NCBI GenBank assembly: GCA_035911095.1
Contig: JAMHWF010000077.1
Span: 124,001-188,000, forward strand
DNA length: 64,000 nt
Direction: 5' to 3'
From: JAMHWF01 sp035911095
GTDB lineage: Bacteria > Pseudomonadota > Gammaproteobacteria > Burkholderiales > Burkholderiaceae_C
Shown here: piece by piece, positions 24,055 to 32,891 of the stretch
Position numbering within the stretch: position 1 is the stretch's first letter
Layout: every line of letters begins with the position of its first letter
Position numbers and translations under genes: made by a program
The notes under the pieces: model-generated
Told to the model about the DNA's origin: nothing
What the model saw: the letters and a program-made list of their open reading frames with translations, nothing else
The model's database searches: none

Positions 24055-25133
24055 CTCGCGCACGCCTCGATCTCCGGGTCGAGCGAGGCCAGCAGCGTGC
24101 GCCAGTCGCAGCGCTCGGCGCGCCCGGGCTTGCGCTCGCCGAACAGCATCGCGATCGTCTGGCCGCCGGCGTCGAACAGCTCGACCGAATGCACCAGGCC
24201 GTCGGTGGTGGGCTTCTTCACCAGCCAGGCCTCGGCGATATGGTCTTCGCGCAGGTGCAGGTTGAAGCCGGAGTCCAGCACGTTGAGCCAGGGGCCCATC
24301 ACGGCGATGCGCTGCACCGGCCCGGTGTGGATCTGGATCATCCCCGGGTTGCCGACGAAGACCATGATCGAGACGCCTTCCTGCGCCGCGCGCGTCAGCA
24401 CCTCGGCCGCGCTGGCGGTCGGCAGGCGGTGCGCGTAGTCGGGCGGCGCCAGGCGCAGCCCCTGGGTGCGGCTGACGCCGTGGCGCTTGAGCAGGCCGAA
24501 GAACTCGTGCGTATCGCGCATCGAGGCCCACTCGCGCCGGAAGGCGGCCAGGTCGATCTCGGCGTCGGGCTTCTCGGCCGGCGGCCGCTCGGGCGGCGCG
24601 ACCTCGATGCCCGTCTCGCGCCCGGGTGCGGCGTAGCGCTCGACCAGCGCCTCGTAGGCGGCGAGGTCGCTCTGCGGCTTCACGAACACCTTGTGGATCG
24701 CGGTGCCCTGGGCGTCGTAGAACTGCAGGCTGCGCTGGCGCGTGCCGTCGGCCAGGCGTTCGTCGACCGCGAAGCCGTGCGCCCACTTCGAATAGAAGAC
24801 GCGCAGGTCGATCTCGCGGCCGAGCACCAGGCCCATCAGGCCGCTCGCGCTGGTGTCGGAGTAGACGCCGACCTTCTCGTGCACGCAGGACTCGTTGCGC
24901 GTCAGCGCCATCAGCTCGCCCAGCGGCTCCAGCGAGGCGACGATCTGCGGCCACTCGGCGCGCAGCCGGCGCGCCGCGAGCGGCGACTCGCCGACCTCGA
25001 ACAGGCCGCAGTGGCTGGCGATCAGCTCGCCTTCGCTGATGCCGAGATCGCTCGCGATGTCACGGTGGCGGGCGCGGGCCGACTCGCGGGCCTCGCGAAA
25101 GCCCGTACGGATGGCCTGGTGGCTGTTCGGCAT
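24051..25133 (-). CDS. hmuS: haemin-degrading/transport factor HemS (HmuS)
   Basis: A 360-residue cytoplasmic protein of two tandem HemS/ChuX repeats (about 35-165 and 200-345). Repeat landmarks are ALTRNESCVHEKVGVY and FVGNPGMIQIHTGPVQRI, each with LREDHIAEAWLVKKPT-like or FYSKWAHGFAVDE blocks. HemS accepts haem after import and degrades or stores it. The ATG at 25133 is the first gene after a strong Fur-controlled promoter at 25295-25322, giving a leader of about 155 nt. Confidence 0.93.
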   Translation of the reverse strand: MPNSHQAIRTGFREARESARARHRDIASDLGISEGELIASHCGLFEVGESPLAARRLRAEWPQIVASLEPLGELMALTRNESCVHEKVGVYSDTSASGLMGLVLGREIDLRVFYSKWAHGFAVDERLADGTRQRSLQFYDAQGTAIHKVFVKPQSDLAAYEALVERYAAPGRETGIEVAPPERPPAEKPDAEIDLAAFRREWASMRDTHEFFGLLKRHGVSRTQGLRLAPPDYAHRLPTASAAEVLTRAAQEGVSIMVFVGNPGMIQIHTGPVQRIAVMGPWLNVLDSGFNLHLREDHIAEAWLVKKPTTDGLVHSVELFDAGGQTIAMLFGERKPGRAERCDWRTLLASLDPEIEACAS

Positions 25134-25587
25134 GTGCGGAGCCCTGGGTTGGGAGGGTGGAGGGTGCTGGCGAGACCGCCGGGCGCCGTGGCGGCCGTGG
25201 AGCGCCACAGGCCCGACCGGACACCGGCGCCGCACGGCACTTGGCGCGGACGCGAGGGGGCACCGGCCACACCCGGCGGGGGCGGGTTGGAGCCATTCTA
25301 ATGAGATTCGTTCTCATTACAAGCGATGGGCCGGGGAGCCCTCCGGCCGCGGTCTGACCGCCTCGTGGCGCGTCCCGGCGCCGTGTCGAGAAGCCGACCT
25401 CAGCGTCGACAGGGGCCCTCGCAAGGGCATCGGGCGACGCGCTGCCCGCGGCCGCCGGCCGCGGTGATTCAGGGGTCGACTGGACGGCCGCGCCGGGCGC
25501 CGGGCGCGGCCCGTGCCCTGGTACCGGCGGGCTGCTGGTGTCGGGCCAGGCCGAGCGGCTCCGTCGACCGGCCCACCCGGCCCAGCC
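25134..25587. other. 454-nt intergenic stretch with Fur-regulated promoter
   Basis: It separates the TonB receptor stop from hemS. It holds the Fur box and promoter (25295-25322) and a GC-rich perfect hairpin CCGCGGCC-GCC-GGCCGCGG at 25446-25464, downstream of the receptor, which may slow readthrough but has no T-run. I see no hemP-like small gene. Confidence 0.6.
25295..25322 (-). promoter_or_regulatory. Fur box overlapping the hmuS promoter
   Basis: TAATGAGA-TTCGT-TCTCATTA (25299-25319) is a perfect 8-bp-arm palindrome of the AATGAGAAT-type Fur box. On the minus strand it fills the spacer between -35 TTGTAA (25322-25317) and -10 TAGAAT (25300-25295), spacer 16 bp. Iron-loaded Fur would thus occlude polymerase and repress hmuSTUV. 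Confidence 0.88.
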
Positions 25588-27654
25588 TCACATGCGGTAT
25601 TGCAGCTGCAGGTCGACGGTCCGGTTGCCGCCGTAGTAGCAGTAGAAGTCGCAACCGCTGAGGTAGGTCTTGTCGGTCAGGTTGCGCGCGTTCAGCTGCA
25701 GCGACCAGCTGCGGTCGATGTCGTAGCGCAGCATCAGGTCGAGGAGCGTGTACGAGGCCACCTTGCGGCCCGGGAAGGTGGCCTCGTCGACGGTCGAGCC
25801 GTTGTAGCGCACGCCCAGGCCCGCCGTCAGGCCGCCCGCGGGCAACGCGAAGCGCTGGTTCACCCACAGGCTGGCCTGTTGCCTCGGGATCATCGGCGTG
25901 CGCACGGTCCGGGTGGCGCTCAGGTCCTGCTCCGAGTCGTTGTGGGTGTAGGACGCCTTGATCGCCGTGTCGCGCAGCACCTTGAAGTCGCCCTGCCACT
26001 CGATGCCGCGGTTGCTGCGTTCGCCGATCTGGCGCTGCACGTTCGACGCGTCCGACACCAGGGCGTTCTTCTCCTTCAGCTTGAAGTAGGCCAGCGTCAT
26101 CGTGCCGCCGTCGAGCCATTCCGGCTCCAGCTTCACGCCCACCTCGGCCTGCTTGCCTTCATACGGCACGTAGGGCGTCCCGCTCGCGTCGCTGCCGACC
26201 ATCGGCCGGAACGACTCCGAGTAGCTGAGGTAGGGCGCGATGCCCGCCTCGGTGACGTACATCACCCCGGCGTTCAGGCTGTTGTGGCTGACGTCGTAGC
26301 CGTTCGGGATGCTGTTCTTGGCGCGGTCGTGGCGCAGGCCGGCGGTGAAGTTCCAGCTGTCGCCGATCTGCGCCTGCGCGGAGGCGTAGAGGCCGAGCTG
26401 GCGCAGGCGCTGCTCGTACGGCGCGCCGCTGAGCGCGATCGCGCTGCCGTACACCGGCGCGAACATGTCAATGGGCGGCACGGCGCCGAAGCCGTTGTTC
26501 TGGCCCTCGGTGTCCGACTTCAGGTAGTCGATGCCGACGGTGGGCGAGAGGGTGACGCCGTCCAGGCGCAGCCGGCCGCTGACCCGGTTGTCGATGAAGT
26601 GGTTGCGCATGTTGCCCTGGGTGAACGAGTAGCCGCGCAGCGCCCGCCGGTCGTTGTTGGGGTCGGGGGCGTAGGCAAACACGTTGGTCTGGTCTAGGTT
26701 GACGCGCGAAAACTTGTAGTTCTGCGTGAAGTCCCAGTCCTTGGCGATCTCGTGGCGCAGCTGCCAGCCGGCGGTGATCTGTGTCCGCTCCAGGCTGTCG
26801 ACGCCCGGCTCGCCGAGGTTGGTGCGCCGGTTGATGCGGCCGTAGGGCGTGTCGATCAGGCTGCCGTAGCCGGGCATGAAGCCGTTGGTCGGCGTGCCGT
26901 CCTCGCGTTGCACGCTGGCCAGCAGCGTGAGGGCGGTGCGCTTGCTGAAGTCGACGGTGAGGCTGGGCGCGAAGTAGTAGCTCTTCATCTCCGTCTCGCG
27001 CTGCATGCCGTCTTCCTTGCGGGCCTGCGCGACCAGCCGGTAATAGACGCTGCCGTCGGCGTTGGCGACGCCGTTGTAGTCGACGCCCAGGCCCAGCTTG
27101 CCGCGGTTGCCGAGCTCGGCGCTGATGCCCAGCGCCTGCTGCTTCTTGGGCCGCTTGGTCAGCAGGTTGACGACGCCCCCGCTGTTGACGGCGCCGAACA
27201 CCAGCGAGTTGGCGCCCTTCACCACCTCGATCGACTCCAGGCCGAAGACCTCGGTCTTGGGGACGAAGAAGCCGTTCGGCGTCGTCGGCGTGCCGTCGAC
27301 CGAGACCGAGGCGTCGAAGCCGCGGATCTTGAACCAGTCGACCTTGTTGTCCGAGCCGAAGGGCTCGGCGAGGATGCCGGCTTGGTACTGCAGCGCCTGG
27401 TCCAGCTTGCGGCTGCCCATCGTGTCGATGTCGTCGCGCGAGATGACCGCGGTGGAGTTCGGCGCGTAGAAGTCCAGGCTCTGCAGCCGGTCGACCGTGC
27501 CGATGACGGTCACGGCGGACAGCTCGGCCGATCCCCCGGCGGCCGCAGGCGCGGTCTGCGCCCAGGCGACCTGCGACAGGCAGAGGGCCAGGGGGGTCAG
27601 CGCGCAACCGGCGGCGGCGCGGATCGAGGCGAAGCGATCGTGCATGGCGAGCAT
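25588..27654 (-). CDS. TonB-dependent ferric-siderophore receptor (FhuA-like)
   Basis: A 688-residue outer-membrane receptor. Signal peptide to about residue 33 (SQVAWAQ). The plug domain is about 50-165 (STAVISRDDIDTMGSRKLDQ, GFDASVSVDGTP, IEVVKGANSLVFGAVNSGG), then a 22-strand barrel. C-terminal blocks (GIEWQGDFKVL, MIPRQQASLWVNQRF, NARNLTDKTYL) are those of ferrichrome/catechol siderophore receptors. The FRAP/NPNL signature of haem receptors is not visible, although the haem transporter genes follow. It ends in Met rather than aromatic. The ligand is therefore uncertain. It has no clear Fur box of its own; a TGTCTT-G-AAGACA palindrome lies at 27691-27703. Confidence 0.92.
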   Translation of the reverse strand: MLAMHDRFASIRAAAGCALTPLALCLSQVAWAQTAPAAAGGSAELSAVTVIGTVDRLQSLDFYAPNSTAVISRDDIDTMGSRKLDQALQYQAGILAEPFGSDNKVDWFKIRGFDASVSVDGTPTTPNGFFVPKTEVFGLESIEVVKGANSLVFGAVNSGGVVNLLTKRPKKQQALGISAELGNRGKLGLGVDYNGVANADGSVYYRLVAQARKEDGMQRETEMKSYYFAPSLTVDFSKRTALTLLASVQREDGTPTNGFMPGYGSLIDTPYGRINRRTNLGEPGVDSLERTQITAGWQLRHEIAKDWDFTQNYKFSRVNLDQTNVFAYAPDPNNDRRALRGYSFTQGNMRNHFIDNRVSGRLRLDGVTLSPTVGIDYLKSDTEGQNNGFGAVPPIDMFAPVYGSAIALSGAPYEQRLRQLGLYASAQAQIGDSWNFTAGLRHDRAKNSIPNGYDVSHNSLNAGVMYVTEAGIAPYLSYSESFRPMVGSDASGTPYVPYEGKQAEVGVKLEPEWLDGGTMTLAYFKLKEKNALVSDASNVQRQIGERSNRGIEWQGDFKVLRDTAIKASYTHNDSEQDLSATRTVRTPMIPRQQASLWVNQRFALPAGGLTAGLGVRYNGSTVDEATFPGRKVASYTLLDLMLRYDIDRSWSLQLNARNLTDKTYLSGCDFYCYYGGNRTVDLQLQYRM

Positions 27655-27780
27655 CCAGAAGTGGTTGCCTGGCTTGGCACGCTCGCGTCTTGTCTTGAAG
27701 ACACAGGCCTGGCTGGCTTGAAGCCCGAGTCTAAGCGGCCGAGAACCACCCCGCCATTCTTGGGGGCCGTTCGAGAGGCC

Positions 27781-27802
27781 GGCACGGCCGGCGGGCCGTG
27801 CC
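27781..27802. terminator. GC-rich stem-loop between reductase and receptor genes
   Basis: GGCACGGCC-GGCG-GGCCGTGCC is a perfect 9-bp stem with 4-nt loop, lying after the NmrA-like gene and before the receptor on the minus strand. It lacks a following T-run, so it is at best an imperfect intrinsic terminator. Confidence 0.4.
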
Positions 27803-27819
27803 CGTGCCCGCGGAGCGCT

Positions 27820-27849
27820 TCAGTACGTGTAGCGCAGGCCGGTGGTCAG
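27820..27849 (-). pseudogene. possible remnant of an outer-membrane protein C-terminus
   Basis: The minus strand reads LTTGLRYTY then stop, resembling the last beta-strand of a TonB receptor or porin (aromatic C-terminus after GLRY). Only about 12 codons are open before the stop codon of the reductase gene at 27865. It may be a relic of a deleted receptor gene, or chance. Confidence 0.2.
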
Positions 27850-27864
27850 GCAGGGGGCCCGACC

Positions 27865-28749
27865 TCAGGCCCGCGCGATCACTGTGCGCGCGAAGTCCTC
27901 GAACTGCGTCGGCGTCGTGTTGTCGGCGCGGCGACCCGCCAGCGGCTTGACGAGGCCGCTGTTCATGGCCTGGGTGAGCGCGACCGACAGCGCCGCCGCG
28001 TCGGCCGCGAAGCCGGCCTCGACGAGCGCGCCTTCCATCTCGCGGTCGCCCAGGCGCACATAGGGCAGGTCCGGCCGACCGATCGCCGCGCCGACGATCG
28101 CCGCCACCTCGCGCGGCCGCAGGTCGGCCGGGCCGAGCAGTTCGCGCACCACTTCACCCTGCCAGTCGCGCGCGATCAGGGCCTGCGCCGCGGCGGCGGC
28201 CACGTCGGCGGTGGCGACGAAGGGCTGCGCGCGCCCGGGGTCGAGGGTGTCGGCCCAGGCGCCGTGGGCGCGGATCGCCGGCAGCTGCTCGAGCAGGTTG
28301 TCCATGTAGTAGGCGGGTCGCAGCAGCAGCAGGTCGAGCCCGGGGATCGCGCGCAGCCGGGCCTCCTGCGCATGCAGCGCCTCCAGCACGCCGGTGCCGC
28401 GCGGCACCTCGGCGCCGAGGCTGCTGAGCGCGACCACGCGGCGCATGCCGCTCGCGCGCAGCGCCTGCGCGATCGCCTCGCCCTGGCGCTGCTGGCGCCC
28501 GGCGTAGCCGGCCGCCGCGGGGTCGAAGGGCATCAGCGTGTAGACCGCGTCGGCGCCGGCGAAGGCGGCGGCGAGAAAGGCCGCATCGTCGGCGGCGCCG
28601 GTGAGCACCTGCGCCCCGCGTGCGGCGAGCGGCGCCAGCGGCTCGGCCCGCCGCGCGAGCACGCGCAGCTGCAGGCCGGCGTCGAGCAGGCGGCGGGCGA
28701 TGGCGCCGCCGGTGCGGCCGCTGGCGCCCATCACGGTGATCGTGGTCAT
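27865..28749 (-). CDS. NAD(P)H-binding NmrA/QOR2-like reductase
   Basis: A 294-residue atypical short-chain dehydrogenase. The N-terminal Rossmann motif is TVMGASGRTGGAIARRLL. The family blocks RRVVALSSLGAE and LLLLRPAYYMDNLLEQLP are typical of NmrA-like and quinone-oxidoreductase-2-type proteins; the classical Tyr-x-x-x-Lys is absent. It probably senses or uses NAD(P)H with a quinone or aromatic substrate. It diverges from an AraC regulator 214 nt away, a common regulator/target pair. Confidence 0.85.
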   Translation of the reverse strand: MTTITVMGASGRTGGAIARRLLDAGLQLRVLARRAEPLAPLAARGAQVLTGAADDAAFLAAAFAGADAVYTLMPFDPAAAGYAGRQQRQGEAIAQALRASGMRRVVALSSLGAEVPRGTGVLEALHAQEARLRAIPGLDLLLLRPAYYMDNLLEQLPAIRAHGAWADTLDPGRAQPFVATADVAAAAAQALIARDWQGEVVRELLGPADLRPREVAAIVGAAIGRPDLPYVRLGDREMEGALVEAGFAADAAALSVALTQAMNSGLVKPLAGRRADNTTPTQFEDFARTVIARA

Positions 28750-28963
28750 GGTCGTCTCGTTCGAGGAGTTGCGGTCGGGCCAGTGTCGGCAGCGGGTGCC
28801 GCCGCCGCCATCGCCGGCCGTCCGCGGTTCTTGACCGAGCGTCCCGACCGCGATCGCGCGGGGTGGGTCTGCCGGGCCGGGCAACGGCGCTTGCCGGTCG
28901 CGGAGAGTGCCCCGGCGCGGCCGGACGCCGCGCCGCCACGGGCGCTCTGTACGATCGCCCGCC

Positions 28964-29938
28964 GTGGCCGCGCCCCCCGCCGTTCCCGACCTCAGCGACC
29001 GCGACGACCCGCTCGCGCAGACGCTGCAGCGCCTGCACCTGACCGGCGTCGTCTACAGCCAGGCCGAGCTCGGCGCGCCCTGGGGCCTCTCGGTGCCGGC
29101 GATGCCCGGCTGCCTGATGTTCCACGTCTTCACGCGCGGCGAGGGCTGGCTGGTCGTCGACGGCCAGGCGCCGCGCCTGCTGCGCAGCGGCGACTTCGCG
29201 CTGGTGACGCGCGGCGAGGGCCACCGCCTGCTCGGCGACCCGCAGGCGCACGGCGTGCCGGTCTTCGAGATCGGGCGCGAGCCGCTGGCCGACTGGTTCG
29301 AGCGCTTCCGCCTCGACGGCGGCGGCGCGCCGGCGGCGGCCGTCTGCGGCGTGCTGCGCTACGACGACGCGATCGCGCGCCACCTGGCGGCGAGCCTGCC
29401 GCCGACGATCGTCGTCGACGGCCTCGAGGCGCCCGAGCGCGCCTGGCTGCACAGCAGCTTCCGCCTGCTCGCGGCCGAGGCCGCGCAGCCCCGCCCGGGC
29501 AGCGAGGCGGTGATCACCCGCCTGGGCGACATCCTCGTCGTGCAGGCGATCCGCCACTGGGTCGAGACCGAGGGCGTGCAGCGCAGCGGCTGGCTGCGCG
29601 GCCTGCACGATCGGCAGATCGGGCGCGCGCTGGCGCTGATGCACCGGCGCCTGGCCGAGCCCTGGACGCTGGCCGGGCTGGCGGCCGAGGTCGGCCTCTC
29701 GCGCACCGCCTTCGCCGGCCGCTTCACCCGCCTGGTCGGCGAGGCGCCGATGGCCTACCTGACGCGCTGGCGACTGGGCATCGCGCAGGCGCGGCTGCGC
29801 GAGGCGCGGGTGCCGCTGGCGCAGCTGGCTGGCGAGGTGGGCTACGAGAGCGAGGCGGCGTTCAGCCGGGCGTTCCGGCGCGAGGTCGGGATGACGCCGG
29901 GGGCGTTCGGGCGCCTGCAGCCCGGGTCCGGTTCTTGA
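28964..29938 (+). CDS. AraC-family transcriptional regulator (cupin_6 type)
   Basis: A 324-residue regulator. The N-terminal cupin-like sensor domain (about 10-180) starts LQRLHLTGVVYSQAELGAPW; the C-terminal AraC DNA-binding domain (about 215-315) has two helix-turn-helices (TLAGLAAEVGLSRTAFAGRF and LAQLAGEVGYESEAAFSRAF). GTG at 28964 was chosen; another GTG 19 codons earlier would add an Arg-rich, non-conserved extension. Likely target: the divergent NmrA-like gene, with an electrophile or quinone as inducer (inference). Confidence 0.88.
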   Translation: MAAPPAVPDLSDRDDPLAQTLQRLHLTGVVYSQAELGAPWGLSVPAMPGCLMFHVFTRGEGWLVVDGQAPRLLRSGDFALVTRGEGHRLLGDPQAHGVPVFEIGREPLADWFERFRLDGGGAPAAAVCGVLRYDDAIARHLAASLPPTIVVDGLEAPERAWLHSSFRLLAAEAAQPRPGSEAVITRLGDILVVQAIRHWVETEGVQRSGWLRGLHDRQIGRALALMHRRLAEPWTLAGLAAEVGLSRTAFAGRFTRLVGEAPMAYLTRWRLGIAQARLREARVPLAQLAGEVGYESEAAFSRAFRREVGMTPGAFGRLQPGSGS

Positions 29939-30056
29939 TACCTCTATGTCCGTCTCGACACCCTTTCGCAACACCCTAGCCACCGCACGTCCCGAACCTG
30001 TCAGGCGTCGATCCGCGCCCGTCGTGGTACTGCCGTCAACCCTCGCTGTCGCAGTC

Positions 30057-31373
30057 ATGAAGTCCGCCCTGCCTCGCTTACTCGTGCCCTTTCGTTCGCT
30101 GTGGGCCCTCGGCCTGCGCGCCTTCCTCCTCGGCCTGCTGCTGATGTCGCTGCTGACGGCGGCGCGCGCGATGCCGGACAGCCGGGTGTGGATCGACCCG
30201 ACGGAAGGCGGGATGCGTCTCACGCTGCACCTGCCGCTCGGTGAGCTCGAGGCCGCCTTCGGCCAGCCGCTGGCCGCGGCGCCGGACCAGGTGCTGCCGC
30301 GCCATCGCGAAGCGCTCTCGCGCTACCTGCTCGACCACGTCAGCGTCTCCAGCAGCGGTGTCTTCTGGCAGGCGGCGACGCCGCGGCTCGCGGTGATCGG
30401 CGACGACGCTGCAGCCCGGCTCGAGGCGGTGATCGAGCTGAGCACGCCGGCCGGCGCCGATGCCGGGTCGCCGAAGCTGCTCTACGACGTGATCGACCAT
30501 GCGGTGGCCGCGCACCACGCCCAGGTCTTCCTGCGCGGCGGCGAGGCCGGCGCGCCCTTCGTCGTGCTGGGCGAGTTCAACGAGCGGCGCGCCAGCCTCG
30601 CGGTGCCGCTCGCCGAGCCCAACGCCCTTGCCGGCGCGCTGCGCCTGTTCAAGGATGGCGCGCGCGAGGTCGCCGGCGATGCCGACCATCTGCTCTTCCT
30701 GCTGTTGCTGCTCGTCGTGGTGCCGCTTACCGCCACGGCGGCCGCGGGGCGTTGGGGCGCGGCACGGACGCCACGGGCGGCGCTGCGCCGCACCGCGCTG
30801 CTGGTCCTGGCCTTCGCGCTCGGCCGCTCGGCCGCGCTGGGGCTCGGCGGCACCGGGATCGTCGAGCCCTCGATGCCGATCGTGGCCATCGTCGCGGCCC
30901 TGTCGATCGCGGTCGCGGCGTTGCACGCGCTGCGCCCCTTGTTCGTCGGCGGCGAGCTCGAGTTCGCGCTGGTCTTCGGGCTGGCGCACGGCTTCGCCGT
31001 CTCGGGCGACCTGTCGGGCGCGGGGCTTTCGCTCGGCCCCCACGCGATGGCGCTCGCCGCCTACACCCTCGGCATCGAGGCGATGCAGCTGCTGCTGGTG
31101 GTGGCCGTCGTGCCGCCGCTGATCGCGCTCGCGCGTGCGGTGCCGCGCGCCTATGCGCCGCTGCGCCGCGCGGTCGCCAGGGTCGGCATCGCTTTCGCGC
31201 TGCTCTGGCTCGTCGAGCGCACCGGCCTGCCGGCGCTCGGCACCGCCGACTGGCTGGCCGAGGTGCCCAGCCCGCTGCCCTATCTGATCGCCGCCGAATG
31301 GCTCTTCGCCGCGGCGCTGCTGGCGGTGCACGGGCTGCGCGTGATGCGCGGCGGGCTGGTTCGCGAGGGCTGA
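30057..31373 (+). CDS. HupE/UreJ_2-like membrane protein
   Basis: A 438-residue protein. Signal peptide to about residue 38 (LLTAARAMP), a periplasmic domain of about 170 residues, then seven or eight membrane helices beginning AREVAGDADHLLFLLLLLVVV. The D-H-L-F-x-x-x-L entrance and GLAHGFAVSG block match the HupE/UreJ_2 family, members of which have been linked to nickel/cobalt uptake or remain unknown. An in-frame ATG 37 codons upstream is less likely, as it would put a non-conserved tail before the signal. It stands alone. Confidence 0.75.
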   Translation: MKSALPRLLVPFRSLWALGLRAFLLGLLLMSLLTAARAMPDSRVWIDPTEGGMRLTLHLPLGELEAAFGQPLAAAPDQVLPRHREALSRYLLDHVSVSSSGVFWQAATPRLAVIGDDAAARLEAVIELSTPAGADAGSPKLLYDVIDHAVAAHHAQVFLRGGEAGAPFVVLGEFNERRASLAVPLAEPNALAGALRLFKDGAREVAGDADHLLFLLLLLVVVPLTATAAAGRWGAARTPRAALRRTALLVLAFALGRSAALGLGGTGIVEPSMPIVAIVAALSIAVAALHALRPLFVGGELEFALVFGLAHGFAVSGDLSGAGLSLGPHAMALAAYTLGIEAMQLLLVVAVVPPLIALARAVPRAYAPLRRAVARVGIAFALLWLVERTGLPALGTADWLAEVPSPLPYLIAAEWLFAAALLAVHGLRVMRGGLVREG

Positions 31374-31627
31374 AGGCGAGGGATGCGGGCGTCGGTTCTG
31401 CCCGTCGCCGCTTCTGTCCGGGCAGCGATCTGATAACGGCGCTGTCATCTGATCGCAGCGTGCGCCGCTTGGATCGCGTGCCCCCGTCGCCCAGACTCCG
31501 GGCATGGGCCCCGGCGACTCCGCGCCGCTCGCCTCGACGCCCTTCGAGCCGGCCGGCATCGGTGCCGAGGGCCCGGCACGATCGGGCGCGGCGTCACGCC
31601 GCCCGGCCCGGGAGACAGGAGCACACG

Positions 31628-32830
31628 ATGGCCTTCAAACCCCTGCATGGCATCCGCGTGCTCGACCTGACGAACGTGCTGGCCGGCCCCTTCGCCTGCC
31701 ACCAGCTGGCGCACATGGGCGCCGACGTGATCAAGGTCGAGGCCCGCGGCAGCGGCGACCTGGCGCGCCAGCTCGGCGGCGACGTCGAGTTGAGCCGGGC
31801 CCACATGGGTGTCTCGTTCCTGGCGCAGAACCCGGGCAAGCGCTCGATCACGCTCGACCTCAAGCACCCGAGCGGCAAGGCCGTGTTCCGCCGCCTGGTG
31901 CGCACCGCCGACGTGGTGATGGAGAACTTCCGCCCCGGCGTGATGGACCGCCTCGGCCTTGGCCATGCGGAGCTGATGAAGGAGCAGCCGCGCCTCGTCT
32001 ACTGCGCGATCTCCGGCTTCGGCCAGGACGGGCCGCTGCGCGACCTGCCGGCCTACGACCAGATCATCCAGGGCATGTCGGGGATCATGAGCGTCACCGG
32101 CGCGCCCGGGAACGCGCCCTACCGCGTCGGCTACCCGGTGGCCGACACGATCGGCGGCATCACCGCCGCCTTCGCGGTGGCCGCGGCGCTGGCCGACCAC
32201 GAGCGCCGCGAGGGCGTCTTCATCGACGTGTCGATGCTCGAAGCGGCGATGGCGACGATGGGCTGGGCGGTGTCGAACCACCTGATCGCCGGCCGCGACC
32301 CCGCGCCGATGGGCAACGACAACGTCACCGCCAGCCCCTCCGGCACCTTCAGGACCGGCGAGGGCCTGCTCAATGTCGCGGCCAACAAGCAGGAGCAGTT
32401 CGAGGCCGTCTGCGACGTGCTCGGCCACCCCGAATGGGCCGAGGACGCGCGCTTCGCCGACCGCCATGCCCGGCTGCGGCACCGCGCGGCGCTCACCGCG
32501 CTGATCGAGCAGGCGATGGCGGCGCGCTCGGCCGACGAGTGGTGGCATTTGTTCAACGAGGCCGGCGTGCCGGCGGGCCCGGTGTACTCGGTGCCGCAGG
32601 CGCTCGCGCATCCGCAGATCGCCGGGCGCGGAATGATCGGCCGCTTCGAGAACGCGCCCGGCGTCGGGCGCGACATCCGCGTCGTGCGCACCGGCTTCAA
32701 GCTCAACGGCGAGGCCCCGACGGTCGACACGCCGCCGCCGCGGCTCGGCGAGCACAGCGACGAGATCCTCGCCGAGCTGGGCTGCACGCCGGCCGAGATC
32801 GAGGCGCTGAAGGCGGAGCAGGCGGTGTGA
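31628..32830 (+). CDS. CaiB/BaiF family III CoA-transferase
   Basis: A 400-residue class III CoA-transferase that moves CoA between carboxylates through a bound aspartyl-CoA thioester. Landmarks: GIRVLDLTNVLAGPFACHQLAHMGADVIKVE, catalytic Asp144 in PAYDQIIQGMSG, GHPEWAEDARF. AGGAG lies 7 nt before the ATG. The next gene, 61 nt on, is a citryl-CoA lyase-like protein, so together they may activate a citrate-like acid to its CoA ester and cleave it. The actual acid is unknown. Confidence 0.9.
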   Translation: MAFKPLHGIRVLDLTNVLAGPFACHQLAHMGADVIKVEARGSGDLARQLGGDVELSRAHMGVSFLAQNPGKRSITLDLKHPSGKAVFRRLVRTADVVMENFRPGVMDRLGLGHAELMKEQPRLVYCAISGFGQDGPLRDLPAYDQIIQGMSGIMSVTGAPGNAPYRVGYPVADTIGGITAAFAVAAALADHERREGVFIDVSMLEAAMATMGWAVSNHLIAGRDPAPMGNDNVTASPSGTFRTGEGLLNVAANKQEQFEAVCDVLGHPEWAEDARFADRHARLRHRAALTALIEQAMAARSADEWWHLFNEAGVPAGPVYSVPQALAHPQIAGRGMIGRFENAPGVGRDIRVVRTGFKLNGEAPTVDTPPPRLGEHSDEILAELGCTPAEIEALKAEQAV

Positions 32831-32891
32831 ACGACCGCCGCGACGCGCCCATGAGCCGCACACGCCGGATGTACCGGACGCAGGAGACAGG

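Noticed and set aside
25446..25464. Hairpin after the TonB receptor as a strong terminator
   Set aside because: Perfect 8-bp stem but no T-run on either side; noted only as part of the intergenic region.
27691..27703. TGTCTT-G-AAGACA before the TonB receptor as a Fur box
   Set aside because: It lacks the AATGAGA/TCTCATT core seen at 25299-25319; it could be any short palindrome.
26752..29979. A plus-strand frame of over 1000 codons opposite the TonB receptor and reductase genes
   Set aside because: It is antisense to two confident genes and has repetitive Arg/Ala/Gly/Gln composition without motifs.
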